A stretch of 64,000 nt of DNA, from positions 1 to 64,000 of the forward strand of contig JAQEYU010000002.1 in the NCBI GenBank assembly GCA_027692465.1, written 5' to 3'. The DNA is from Enterococcaceae bacterium OF42-14pH9A. Its GTDB lineage: Bacteria; Bacillota; Bacilli; Lactobacillales; Enterococcaceae. Position 1 is the first letter of the stretch; each line of letters opens with the position of its first letter. Positions 18,171-27,068 of this stretch are shown here, piece after piece. The notes under the pieces are model-generated. The model was not told where the DNA came from, made no database searches, and worked only from the letters and a program-made list of their open reading frames with translations. A program made the position numbers and the translations under genes.

Positions 18171-18302
18171 CAACCAACCTTTCTTCTCCTCTACCTTTTC
18201 AAAAGCGCCCAAGCTGCTTTTTTGATAGCCAGCAGGACGTCGGGCCCGGAATATGTAAAAGCTCCGGCAGCCTGCAAGCCACCGGAGCCGGCTGTCATCT
18301 TA

Positions 18303-19013
18303 TCAGCGGTCGTTGTTGCGGCCGCCAAACAAGATCATCAGACGCAACAGCTGCAGCAAGGTGCTGATGGCTGCTGCCACGTAAGTCAACGCCGCTGCTA
18401 TCAGCACTTTGCGGGCTTGCGGCAGTTCTTCTGCGGTCAGCAGGCCGCCCTCACCCAAAATAGCCAGCGCACGGCGGGAAGCATTGAACTCCACCGGCAG
18501 CGTCACGACTTGGAAAAGAAAAGCCAGCGAAAATGCTACCAGACCGATTTCTACCAGAGTCTGAGTCCGCAGCAAAAGCCCGATCAAAATAATCGGCATG
18601 GCCAATGAAGAGCCGATGTTGGCCACCGGGACGATAGCCGCCCGCAATCGCAGCGGAAAATACCCTTTGGCATCCTGCACGGCATGGCCGCATTCGTGGG
18701 CCGCTACGCCGATTGCCGCCACGGATGTCGATTGGGCGGTAGCTTGAGACAAGCTCAGCATTTTATTGCCGGAATTGTAATTATCTGTCAGATCACCGGC
18801 AATCTGCTGGACCCCGACATTCGTGATTCCCTGGTTGCGCAAAATATACTGCGCCGCCTGAGTCCCGGTGACATTGTGACTGCTTTTGACTTGATCGTAC
18901 TTGCGAAAAGTGCTGTTGACATAGGCAGAAGCCGCCATGGAAAGCGCCATCCCGATAAATACCAGCACAATGGTCGCATCGAAAAAGCCGAAGCCGTATC
19001 CCATTCCATACAT
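18303..19013 (-). CDS. YugP-type membrane zinc metallopeptidase
   Basis: 236 residues with a membrane segment at residues 10-30, the zinc-protease motif HECGH near 105 and further hydrophobic segments in the C-terminal half. The layout matches the YugP family of neutral zinc metallopeptidases. The ATG at 19013 follows GAGGTG with good spacing. A MITE-like element begins only 28 bases upstream of this start, so the native promoter may have been displaced. No substrate is known. Confidence 0.88.
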   Translation of the reverse strand: MYGMGYGFGFFDATIVLVFIGMALSMAASAYVNSTFRKYDQVKSSHNVTGTQAAQYILRNQGITNVGVQQIAGDLTDNYNSGNKMLSLSQATAQSTSVAAIGVAAHECGHAVQDAKGYFPLRLRAAIVPVANIGSSLAMPIILIGLLLRTQTLVEIGLVAFSLAFLFQVVTLPVEFNASRRALAILGEGGLLTAEELPQARKVLIAAALTYVAAAISTLLQLLRLMILFGGRNNDR

Positions 19014-19041
19014 GTGCAAACACCTCATCTTTTTATTATTA

Positions 19042-19377
19042 GGCTGTGTCTGAAAACTCCTGAGAAATCCAGTTTTTTGCGGAACTGCCGAAATCAAGGA
19101 AAATGTGGGAAGCCACCCTCCCTTTGGTCAGCTGGTACAGTTCAACTAAGGCAGAATTCGCCAAGTTGAACTTGCAAATTAGTCACTGTTAAGTTTGCGT
19201 AAGCGAACTTTACAGTGAGTTTGACACATTTAGGTGTAAACCTCAGCTTGCTGAGGTTGGAGCCGACCGTGCACCACGATGATTGGCATGCCAGCTGACT
19301 GTGGAGTCTTCGGACAAATTGTTTTGATTGCTGTCCGGATATAATACTAGCTGCCATTGTTGTTTTCAGACATGCTC
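19042..19377 (+). mobile_element. MITE-like element, copy 1 (long variant)
   Basis: The left end GGCTGTGTCTGAAAAC and right end GTTTTCAGACATGCTC are inverted repeats, flanked by TA on both sides (19040-19041 and 19378-19379). The first 60 bases match the 158-bp copies elsewhere; the interior from about 19105 is different and makes this copy 336 bp. No transposase is encoded. A 34-bp stem-loop with the same kind of ends follows at 19382-19415. Confidence 0.7.
19278..19340 (-). repeat. Diverged repeat shared with 52135-52200
   Basis: Read on the minus strand, this stretch aligns by eye over about 64 bases with the plus strand at 52135-52200, sharing ATCAAAA, GAAGACT and GGCATG blocks. It lies inside the long MITE variant. 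Confidence 0.5.
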
Positions 19378-19449
19378 TAAAGATGTCTGAATCCAACAAG
19401 TCTTCAGACACATCCTATTTTACAATCGGAAGATGAACTTTTTGTGAAA

Positions 19450-19788
19450 TCAGTTTTTCTTGACGAATTCCGATTTCAACGACATGGCACCGAACCCGTC
19501 GATCTTGCAGTCGATGTTGTGGTCACCCTCCACCAGTCGGATGTTTTTGACTTTGGTTCCCTGTTTGATAGGACCGGATGCTCCTTTGACCTTCAGATCT
19601 TTGATGACCGTCACGCTGTCGCCGTCTTGCAGCAGGTTTCCATTGGCATCTTTGACTACCAGGCCGCTCTCTTGCTCGGCTGACTGAGCATCACTCCATT
19701 CATGACCGCATTCAGGGCAAACAAACAGGCCGCGATCCTCATAAGTGTATTCTGAGCCGCATTGGGGGCAGTTTGGTAATTGTGACAT
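19450..19788 (-). CDS. yjdM: YjdM (PhnA-type) zinc-ribbon protein
   Basis: 112 residues. The N-terminal zinc ribbon has [25 protein letters not shown], so two CxxC knuckles, and a C-terminal SH3-like domain has the [21 protein letters not shown] stretch. The family was once called PhnA, but a phosphonate role is not supported here. The start at 19788 follows AAGGAA. The gene stands alone between repeats. Confidence 0.9.
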   Translation of the reverse strand: MSQLPNCPQCGSEYTYEDRGLFVCPECGHEWSDAQSAEQESGLVVKDANGNLLQDGDSVTVIKDLKVKGASGPIKQGTKVKNIRLVEGDHNIDCKIDGFGAMSLKSEFVKKN

Positions 19789-19832
19789 CTGCTTCATTCC
19801 TTTTTGATTAGTTTTTTGACACAGTCTTCATT

Positions 19833-19961
19833 GTATCTGAAATAAATCCCCCTGAAAAGCAGTTTTCCCCTTTTCAACCACCGGAATGCTTTTTCCCGCA
19901 GTCAAAATCTTTGCGGCTGGCCGAAAAAATTCCGTCAAAAGAAACCTTTTCAGATACGCCC
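19833..19961 (+). repeat. Probable decayed MITE copy
   Basis: The ends GTATCTGAAA and TTTTCAGATACGCCC resemble the element ends, and the inside retains a TTTGCGG...GGCCGAAAA similarity. Both the left TA and much of the sequence have diverged. The rest of the 19798-20319 gap shows no gene. Confidence 0.4.
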
Positions 19962-20319
19962 TAATGAGTGAATTCGAAAAAAGACGAGTACCGGACCTTT
20001 ACCGGAGTTGAGCCAGCTTACAGCATTCCAAGAGGACTATTTCCGGCCCGGCCTCGGTAAAAGAAGTCGAAACGGCTGGTGTTGGCTTTTTTGGCAACCT
20101 TTCATAGACCATTTTAGTCTGAAAGGCTTTCAATGACAAAAATTAGGGATTCATTAAATCAGACCGATTTCTCCAAATTCCCGTCAGATTTTACTTGAAG
20201 CGGCGTCACAGTTGTCCTATCATATTCTTAAACATAACGGACGACGGTTACAGATGGACAGGAGACAACCGGTACAGTCTACAAGACTGCCGGCTCTTTT
20301 AAGAAAACGAGGTGCAACC

Positions 20320-20745
20320 ATGATGGGAAATCTTATCGATTGGGTCAACGTTCAAATTGCTTGGCTGCCGGCATTGGGCCAGCTTTTGGTTTGGGCCTTG
20401 CTGCTCTTTCTTTTGGCTACCGTCATTTATCTGCTGTTCAGTTTGCTGCTGGCCCCGTTTATGTTGTTGTACAACCGACTCACCGACAAAAACAAAAGCA
20501 ACGTCTTGGCAAATGACGATTATGTTTTAGGCGAGCTGACGGAAAAAATCCACGGCACTGCCATCGGTGAAGTGATGGAGATCGGTTCGGGAGAAGCCCG
20601 TTCTGTTCATCCGGCCCGGCTGTACAATGAAGCAGAAGCCCACAATGGACTGCTGCTGCCGGTTGGTACCAAGGTCCTGATCATCGATTTTGATGACCGG
20701 GGCGTCGCTTTGGTCGTTCAAAGCAAGAGTTTCATCGCTGATTAG
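20320..20745 (+). CDS. NfeD-like membrane protein (YuaF type)
   Basis: 142 residues. Two adjoining hydrophobic segments lie at about residues 15-55, and a soluble C-terminal beta domain of OB-fold type spans 80-142 (the VLIIDFDDRGVALVVQ end is typical). In Bacillus subtilis the equivalent YuaF is encoded with the flotillin YuaG and acts with it in membrane domains. Here a flotillin gene starts 41 bases downstream. The start at 20320 follows CGAGGTG; an ATG one codon later is also possible. Confidence 0.82.
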   Translation: MMGNLIDWVNVQIAWLPALGQLLVWALLLFLLATVIYLLFSLLLAPFMLLYNRLTDKNKSNVLANDDYVLGELTEKIHGTAIGEVMEIGSGEARSVHPARLYNEAEAHNGLLLPVGTKVLIIDFDDRGVALVVQSKSFIAD

Positions 20746-20786
20746 AGAGTTCTTTTCAGCAGCAGAAAAGAAGGAGTGAGGAAGAA

Positions 20787-22301
20787 ATGACAGATTTGAT
20801 TTTAAGTCCCGTTTTATTGATCATCATCCTGATTGTCGCACTACTGGTCTTTTTGATGGTCCGCTACCGAATCGGCAAGCCCGACGAAGCACTGATCGTC
20901 ACCGGTTCTCTTTTGGGGAAAGAGGGCATCAAGATTTTGAAAAACAGTGGGACCTTCGTAATCCCCATCATCCAAAAAGCCCATAAACTGAGCCTGCTGA
21001 CCCATAAACTGGAGATCGGTACGCCGGAAGTTTATACTGAACAAGGAGTGCCGATCAAAGCCTCCGCCACGGTCCTGGTAAAAGTGGGCAATTCCACTGA
21101 AGCCATCAAAACCGCTGCTGAACAATACTTGGGCAAGTCTACCGACGAACTGGAAGACGAAGCCAAAGAAGTCTTGGAAGGTCACTTGCGGGCGATCCTC
21201 GGAACGATGACTGTCGAAGCCATCTACAAAAATCGTGACGACTTTGCCGAACAGGTCCAAAATGTCGCCTCCACCGACTTGAAAAAGATGGGGCTGGAGA
21301 TCGTTTCCTTCACCATCAAAGACGTATCCGATCCCAACGGCTACCTGGATGCTCTCGGTCGACCGCAAATCGCCGAAGTCAAAAAGAATGCCGAAGTCGC
21401 TGAGTCCAACGCCCTGCGTGAGACCCGGATCAAACAAGCCGAAAACGAACAGTTGGCCCAGCACGAAGAGATTCGCCGTAAAACCGAGATTGCTGAAGCC
21501 AACAAAGACATGGCGCTGAAACAAGCCCAATACCAACAAGAACAAGAAGTAGCCCAAGCCCAGGCGGAACAGATCGCCGTAGCGGAAAAAATGAAGGTCA
21601 ACCTGATTGAGCAAGACAAGAACATTGAAATCCAAGCCAAACAGGCCGAATTGACGGAAAAAGAATTGACCGCCAGCCTCCGCAAAAAAGCCGAAGCCGA
21701 CAAATACGTCGTGGAACAAAACGCCTTGGCTGACAAAGCCCGCGAAATCGCTCGCGCCGAAGCCGAAGCCGAAAAAGTCCGCCTGGCTGCTCAAGCCGAA
21801 GCGGAACGGATTGAAAGACTGGGTTCTGCCGATGCGGAGCGGATCGCTAAAGTCGGTGAAGCCGAAGCGGAAAGCCGTGAAAAGATGGCCATCGCCCTCA
21901 CCAAACTCAACGAAGCCGGTATCCTGATGGAATTCATCAAAGTTCTGCCGGAAATCGCCAAAGAAGTCAATGCCCCACTGTCCAATATCGATAAAGTGGT
22001 CAGCTTTGGTGCCGGCGACGGGCTGCCTGAGATGGGCCAAGCCGGCCTGGCCCGCACCTTTGACACTATCAAGGAAACTACCGGACTGGATCTGGTATCT
22101 TTGATCAATGATTCCATGTCTACCCGCAGCGGCAATCGGGAATTAGTAGCTGCCCTGGACAATCAGGAAAAGGCGCCAAGCCCGGCTTCACCACAGCCTT
22201 CCACCAAACCGGCGCCCGCTGCTGAACCGCGCCACGCTGCACCACGCACTGCGGAAACTGAGTCAGAACCGGCAAACTGGGGTTCGAAATACGACATCTG
22301 A
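20787..22301 (+). CDS. floT: Flotillin-family SPFH protein (FloT/YuaG)
   Basis: A scaffold of functional membrane microdomains. The 504 residues begin with a membrane hairpin of about 25 hydrophobic residues and an SPFH/PHB domain (to about 200). A long alanine/glutamate-rich coiled coil follows (210-360), with the repeated EAEAEKVRLAAQAEAER pattern typical of flotillins, then a C-terminal region rich in proline. AAGGAGTGAGG lies before the ATG. It is co-transcribed with the NfeD-like gene, and a terminator follows about 80 bases after the stop. Confidence 0.93.
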   Translation: MTDLILSPVLLIIILIVALLVFLMVRYRIGKPDEALIVTGSLLGKEGIKILKNSGTFVIPIIQKAHKLSLLTHKLEIGTPEVYTEQGVPIKASATVLVKVGNSTEAIKTAAEQYLGKSTDELEDEAKEVLEGHLRAILGTMTVEAIYKNRDDFAEQVQNVASTDLKKMGLEIVSFTIKDVSDPNGYLDALGRPQIAEVKKNAEVAESNALRETRIKQAENEQLAQHEEIRRKTEIAEANKDMALKQAQYQQEQEVAQAQAEQIAVAEKMKVNLIEQDKNIEIQAKQAELTEKELTASLRKKAEADKYVVEQNALADKAREIARAEAEAEKVRLAAQAEAERIERLGSADAERIAKVGEAEAESREKMAIALTKLNEAGILMEFIKVLPEIAKEVNAPLSNIDKVVSFGAGDGLPEMGQAGLARTFDTIKETTGLDLVSLINDSMSTRSGNRELVAALDNQEKAPSPASPQPSTKPAPAAEPRHAAPRTAETESEPANWGSKYDI

Positions 22302-22381
22302 TCTGTATTGAAAGATTGAAGCATAGCTGAAAGTACCAATGGCAGACCTTTGCCCCTCTTCACCACGCTCTCAGTATAAAC

Positions 22382-22418
22382 AAAAACACCGTCGCCTTCG
22401 CAGGTCGACGGTGTTTTT
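22382..22418. terminator. Bidirectional terminator between floT and the aquaporin gene
   Basis: AAAAACACCGTCG and CGACGGTGTTTTT are perfect arms with T runs on both strands, between convergent genes. Confidence 0.88.
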
Positions 22419-22432
22419 CATTTACACGAAGA

Positions 22433-23089
22433 TCAAGCCGGATCTTCTGAACCGGTCAATTTTGCCACAACTGCGGCAATTGCTGCCCCGACTAACGGTG
22501 CAAACAGATAAACCGGATAATGTTTCAGTGCGTCGCCGCCAGCAAAGATCGCCGGGCCGAAGCTGCGGGCCGGATTCAAGGACCCACCGGTAAGGTTCAA
22601 AGCCACGATGATCAAAAATGCCAAGACCAGACCGATGGCAAATGGTGCCAAGTTACCGTTGCCGTATTTGGCGCTGGTAGACATCAAGATCACAAAGACA
22701 AAGATGAATGTGATCACTACTTCAAAGATGAACGCATTCAAAGCGCTGATGTTCGGAAAGTCTGTTTGGCCCATCGCATCTTTCGCCAAGCCCAGCAGGT
22801 TACCGAAGTAGCGGATCAAAGCAGAGGCAGCTGTCGCTCCCAAAAATTGGGCGATCCAGTAACCTACTGCATCTTTTAAGTCCAGCCGTTTGTTGATCAC
22901 CATTGCCAGTGTAACTGCCGGGTTGAAGTTCCCCCCGGAGACACCTCCCACAGCGATCGCCATGATCGTGATTGCCAAACCGAAAGACAAACCGATAGCC
23001 AGCGTATCTCCTTGTGCAATCACTACAGTGCCGGTTCCTAAAAAGACCAATAAGAGCGTACCCATAAATTCTGCAATGTATTTTCTCAT
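22433..23089 (-). CDS. Aquaporin / glycerol-facilitator family channel
   Basis: 218 residues with six membrane segments and the two half-helix motifs NPAV (near residue 58) and NPAR (near 174) that form the pore. The arginine after the second NPA is the conserved selectivity residue. The chain lacks the long loop and GYAINPARD context of GlpF, so water or small neutral solutes are as likely as glycerol. The ATG at 23089 follows AGGAGG at eight bases, better than the TTG two codons upstream. An extended -10 box, TGCTATAAT, lies about 35 bases before the start. Confidence 0.88.
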   Translation of the reverse strand: MRKYIAEFMGTLLLVFLGTGTVVIAQGDTLAIGLSFGLAITIMAIAVGGVSGGNFNPAVTLAMVINKRLDLKDAVGYWIAQFLGATAASALIRYFGNLLGLAKDAMGQTDFPNISALNAFIFEVVITFIFVFVILMSTSAKYGNGNLAPFAIGLVLAFLIIVALNLTGGSLNPARSFGPAIFAGGDALKHYPVYLFAPLVGAAIAAVVAKLTGSEDPA

Positions 23090-23123
23090 GTTCAATTCCT
23101 CCTTTCTTCTTTCATAAGAAAAT

Positions 23124-23132
23124 TATAGCATG
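23124..23132 (-). promoter_or_regulatory. Extended -10 promoter of the aquaporin gene
   Basis: TGCTATAAT on the minus strand; no convincing -35 box is seen, as expected for extended -10 promoters. Confidence 0.5.
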
Positions 23133-23190
23133 TGCAGGCTGGTTCTACTGTTTTGACGTCTCGGATATGGGAAATTTTCTGAAAATCCCG

Positions 23191-23225
23191 TAAAAAATAC
23201 CCGCACCTCAAAGGGTACGGGTATC
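23191..23225 (-). terminator. Terminator of the gap gene
   Basis: On the minus strand ATACCCG and CGGGTAT enclose about 14 bases, followed by TTTTTT. Confidence 0.8.
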
Positions 23226-23297
23226 GGATTGCTGCCACAAGTCTGTGAATATGCCGCCGATAAATCAGCCGGCATACTCAGTCACGCTTTGTTTGGC

Positions 23298-24308
23298 TTA
23301 TAAGTTGGCAAATTTTTCCAACAAACGGATCATTTGGCAAGTAAAGCCGTATTCATTGTCATACCAGGCAACGGTTTTCACCAGTTGGAATTCACCGGAT
23401 GAAGTCACTTCCGTTTGTGTCGGGTCAAAGATCGAACCTTGTGTCGTTCCGATCACATCGCCGGAAACGATTTGACGGTCGTCATAACCGAAGGAAGGAT
23501 TATCGATGGTGTGTTTTTTCATTGCTTCGTTGACTTCATCGGCTGTCACTTCACGGTCCAGGATAGCCACCAGTTCTGTCAATGAACCGTCCACGACCGG
23601 CACCCGTTGTGCGTGGCCTTGCAGTTTGCCGTTCAATTCAGGAATAACCAAGCCGATTGCTTTGGCTGCCCCGGTAGAATGCGGAATTGTATTGTCGGCT
23701 GCTGAGCGGGCTGCCCGCAGGTTGCCGCCGCGTACTGGGCCGTCCAACAACATTTGGGTAGAAGTATAGGCATGGACGGTAGTCATCGTCCCTACTTTGA
23801 TACCGAATTCGTTGTTCAGGAAATAAGCCATCGGTGCCAAGCAGTTGGTCGTACATGAGCCGGCAGAGATGATCTTGTCATCCGGTGTCAGCGTGTCATC
23901 GTTGACATTGTATACGATAGTTTTCATAGGACCGGCCGGAGCGGAGATCACTACACGTTTCACGCCGGCATCCAAGTGAGCTTGGGCTTTTTCTTCAGAA
24001 GTATAAAAACCGGTACATTCCAAAACGATGTCCACACCGTTTTCTTTTACCCAAGGAATCTTGCTGGCATCCGGTTCAGCATAAACACGAGTGGTTTCGC
24101 CGTCAACTACGATGGAATCATCTGTGGCGGTCACAGTTCCTGGATATGTGCCGTGGGTGGAGTCGAATTGCAGCAGTTGTGCCAACATCACCGGGCTGGT
24201 CAAATCATTGATTGCTACCACTTCGATGTCGTCAGAAACTTCTTTGATACGACGGAACGCCAAACGGCCGATACGTCCGAAACCATTGATACCTACTTTT
24301 ACTGTCAT
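23298..24308 (-). CDS. gap: Glyceraldehyde-3-phosphate dehydrogenase, NAD-dependent type
   Basis: Glycolytic enzyme, 336 residues, full length. The NAD-binding [10 protein letters not shown] is at residues 7-16 and the catalytic [12 protein letters not shown] is near 148-159. The start at 24308 is set by GGAGGAAG eight bases upstream; 19 more codons are open but unsupported. It has its own terminator and no pgk or tpiA beside it, so it is not part of a glycolytic operon here. I cannot tell whether it is the only copy in the genome. Confidence 0.97.
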   Translation of the reverse strand: MTVKVGINGFGRIGRLAFRRIKEVSDDIEVVAINDLTSPVMLAQLLQFDSTHGTYPGTVTATDDSIVVDGETTRVYAEPDASKIPWVKENGVDIVLECTGFYTSEEKAQAHLDAGVKRVVISAPAGPMKTIVYNVNDDTLTPDDKIISAGSCTTNCLAPMAYFLNNEFGIKVGTMTTVHAYTSTQMLLDGPVRGGNLRAARSAADNTIPHSTGAAKAIGLVIPELNGKLQGHAQRVPVVDGSLTELVAILDREVTADEVNEAMKKHTIDNPSFGYDDRQIVSGDVIGTTQGSIFDPTQTEVTSSGEFQLVKTVAWYDNEYGFTCQMIRLLEKFANL

Positions 24309-24466
24309 GTGTTGCTTCCTCCTTTTTTCGATAAGAAAATCAGATAAACTTACAACTTGGTTCACTTATGATTTTCTATCGAAAGCGCAGGTTTGTCAAA
24401 AGATTGGGCTTGCAGCGGAAAACTCGGCGGCCGCTTATTGTCTGCCGGTCAGCTTTTGAGCCCTGC

Positions 24467-25630
24467 CTATTGGATCCAACCGTTGGTGAGGCAACGGCTG
24501 AGGTCCCAGGCATCCCAACCGAACCAGGCCGGCTCATTGACTGTGTCGATATTCAGCTTGTAAGTCCAATAAAAATGCCCGCTGCCAATGTTCCAAGTGG
24601 CCAACGATTTTTCCCACAGCTGACGATAGATAGCAGTCCGCTGTTCATCTGTCATTGTCTGTTGCGGCGTGAAGGCCTGCTGCGTCGGGTTGATTCCGCC
24701 TTTGGTATCGGTACCGGCAGCATAGGAGTTGAACAAGCACCATTCACCGGTAAAAAGCGGCACGTACTCAGCGACGGCTGCGATTTCTTTTCCCAACTCA
24801 TCCAAAAAGTCCAAGTATGCCGCAAGTTCCTGTTGGGTCCCGGTCAATTCCGCAAACATCAGATATTGGTGGGTATCCAGCATCACATTTTCCAGCGTAT
24901 TTTCGTTGAAAAAGTCCTTCCAGCTCCCCAGTTCAAAAGCATCGTGAAAGGCGATCACCGTTTCTGGCCGCAGGATCTTCCGCAGCCGCCGGTAAGCCTC
25001 CAAATAAAAATCACGGATGAAGGTCAGCGTCAGCGGCTTGCTGCCTGCTGCCAGCTCCGGGTCCCGTGCCGGATAACGTCCCAGCGGATCCATCTCCTGC
25101 CACATTTTTTCCGTAACCGGCTCGTTCAAAGGCTGGATTCCCCACAATGCCGGGTGATCCCGATAACGATCTGCTAATTTTTCCAGTACCTGCAAAACGA
25201 ACGCAAATTCTGCCGGATCCTGGCCCCATTTCAATACACCGGATAAGCCGCCGTTGTCAAAGCCGTTTTGACTGCCGGGAACGCTGTGGAGATCAAGCAG
25301 GATTCCCAGTCCGTAGGCGTCTGCCCAGTTGAAGGCTTTATCCAGTTCCTTAAGACAGCCGATAAAAGGTGGCCGGTCACCGAAAACGAAGTAAGGGACC
25401 GGGATCCTTACCAGATTGAACCCGGCTTTGGCGATGCGGGCAAAGTCGCTTTCACCGATGAACTCGCCCCGATGAATACGAATGCGGGCATCATAAGCTG
25501 CCGGCGACAGGTCTTGCGCCAGATAATATTCATCGTCGGCCGCAGTTTCTTCAAAAAGACTGGGGGCCATCCATTTTTCCAGGACCAGCCAGCCGCCCAG
25601 ATTGACACCGTTGATTTTATCGATTTTCAT
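24467..25630 (-). CDS. Glycoside hydrolase family 5 enzyme (exo-beta-glucanase-like)
   Basis: 387 residues, no signal peptide, so cytoplasmic. The opening GVNLGGWLVLEKWMAPSLF is typical of the GH5 subgroup of exo-1,3-beta-glucanases. The acid/base glutamate is in QPLNEP near 171 and the nucleophile in FTGEWC near 293. Third in the series GH43-symporter-GH5, it would cut beta-glucosidic linkages of imported oligosaccharides. Substrate is inferred from family only. AGGAGG precedes the ATG. No strong terminator was seen after it. Confidence 0.87.
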   Translation of the reverse strand: MKIDKINGVNLGGWLVLEKWMAPSLFEETAADDEYYLAQDLSPAAYDARIRIHRGEFIGESDFARIAKAGFNLVRIPVPYFVFGDRPPFIGCLKELDKAFNWADAYGLGILLDLHSVPGSQNGFDNGGLSGVLKWGQDPAEFAFVLQVLEKLADRYRDHPALWGIQPLNEPVTEKMWQEMDPLGRYPARDPELAAGSKPLTLTFIRDFYLEAYRRLRKILRPETVIAFHDAFELGSWKDFFNENTLENVMLDTHQYLMFAELTGTQQELAAYLDFLDELGKEIAAVAEYVPLFTGEWCLFNSYAAGTDTKGGINPTQQAFTPQQTMTDEQRTAIYRQLWEKSLATWNIGSGHFYWTYKLNIDTVNEPAWFGWDAWDLSRCLTNGWIQ

Positions 25631-25656
25631 ATTTTTTCCTCCTCGCCCTTTCAGGC

Positions 25657-27039
25657 TCAGTCTTCTGACTGTCTTCGGGCTTGTAAGTCGGCGATGATCC
25701 CGTCAAATTCCCGATCGAGTTTATAAAAATGCAGCACTGCAATCACTACCAGATTCAAGACCAGTGGCAGGACCCAAAATACCAGATGGATGCTGGTAAG
25801 AGCGGTTTGCGTTTGGACTGCGGCACTGCCTGCGTATCCGCCGATTGACAAGATCAGTCCCAGTAACGCAGAGCCCAAGCCGTTGCCTACCTTGTAACCG
25901 AAACTGCAGGCACTGTTGGTCAAACCTTCCATGCGTAAGCCGGTCTTCCACTCCCCGTAGTCCACCGTATCTGAAACCATAGCCCACATCACAGCACCAC
26001 CAAAGGCACTACCGATTCCTCTGACAATACTGGAAAGATAGATTCCCATCGTCTGGCCGCCCAAGATCACCAGCAGGATCAGCCCCAGGGATTGGATCAC
26101 TGAACCGATGACCATGGAATTACGTTTGCCTAAGCGCTTGATTGCCGGTGCAATCAAGAACATTGATGCGATTTGTGCGATATTCATGACAGAATTGATC
26201 CCTTGTGCCAGTTGATCGTTGCCTAAGATATTTTTAGCAAAATAGACCGTCGACCCGTATGTCAGGCTCATATTGATAAAAATCAGCAGCAACGAGACCG
26301 TCACCATCACCCAGTATTTGTTCCGGAAAAGAGCCTTCAAACCCGTTTTGAGGGAGATTTTTTCGGATTTTTCGCTGACTGCGACGACTCGTTCTTTAGT
26401 CCCGATAAAATTCAAAATGAATGCTGCCAAAGCAATAATTCCGAACAAGGTGAACGTCCAGGTCCAGGCACGGGCATTGTCTCCGAAATAAGCCACCAGT
26501 GACAGCGTGAAGGAGTTGACCACCAGCGTGCCGGTGGTTGCCAGCAGATTACGATAAATACTGAGGACGCTGCGTTCGTAAGGATCTTGTGTCATCAGTG
26601 CGTTCAATGACGAGTAAGGGACATTGATAGCGGTGTAGATTACACTGGAGACCAGATTGTAAGTCAAGAAAACATACACCAATTTAGCAGTAGCACCTAA
26701 GCCGACAGGAACTGAGAAAAGCAGAATCCCTGAGACGGCAAAAGGTAACGCCATCCGTAAAATCCAGGGACGGGCTTTGCCGAAACGGGTTTTCGTCCGG
26801 TCGACTACCATCCCCATGGCAATATCCGTGAGTCCGTCCAACAGCCGTGAAATCAGCATGATGCCCCCGACTGCCGCGGCACTGACGCCGGCATAATCGG
26901 TATAGTAAAACAAAAGATAGGTGGTCATGGCCGTGTAGATGAGGTTGCAGCCGAAATCCCCCAGTCCGTATGCTACCCGTTCCAAGATCCCGATTTTTTC
27001 ATTGCCGGCAGGTACCGGCTTTACTTCTTCGATTTCCAT
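25657..27039 (-). CDS. Glycoside-pentoside-hexuronide (GPH) family sugar:cation symporter
   Basis: 460 residues with twelve hydrophobic segments. The YGLGDFGCNLIYTAMTTYLLFYYTD opening and the MGMVVDRTKTRFGKARPW loop between segments 2 and 3 are typical of the GPH group (MelB/XynB-like). Transports a beta-linked or pentose-containing oligosaccharide, judged from its neighbours, GH43 upstream and GH5 downstream (29 and 26 bases apart). GGGAGG precedes the ATG. Confidence 0.9.
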   Translation of the reverse strand: MEIEEVKPVPAGNEKIGILERVAYGLGDFGCNLIYTAMTTYLLFYYTDYAGVSAAAVGGIMLISRLLDGLTDIAMGMVVDRTKTRFGKARPWILRMALPFAVSGILLFSVPVGLGATAKLVYVFLTYNLVSSVIYTAINVPYSSLNALMTQDPYERSVLSIYRNLLATTGTLVVNSFTLSLVAYFGDNARAWTWTFTLFGIIALAAFILNFIGTKERVVAVSEKSEKISLKTGLKALFRNKYWVMVTVSLLLIFINMSLTYGSTVYFAKNILGNDQLAQGINSVMNIAQIASMFLIAPAIKRLGKRNSMVIGSVIQSLGLILLVILGGQTMGIYLSSIVRGIGSAFGGAVMWAMVSDTVDYGEWKTGLRMEGLTNSACSFGYKVGNGLGSALLGLILSIGGYAGSAAVQTQTALTSIHLVFWVLPLVLNLVVIAVLHFYKLDREFDGIIADLQARRQSED

Positions 27040-27068
27040 AATTTTCTTCCTCCCTCGTTTCTTGACAG

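Noticed and set aside
20841..22040. 399-codon frame opposite floT
   Set aside because: Arises from the regular Ala/Glu codons of the flotillin coiled coil; phenylalanine/glycine-rich translation without a start signal.
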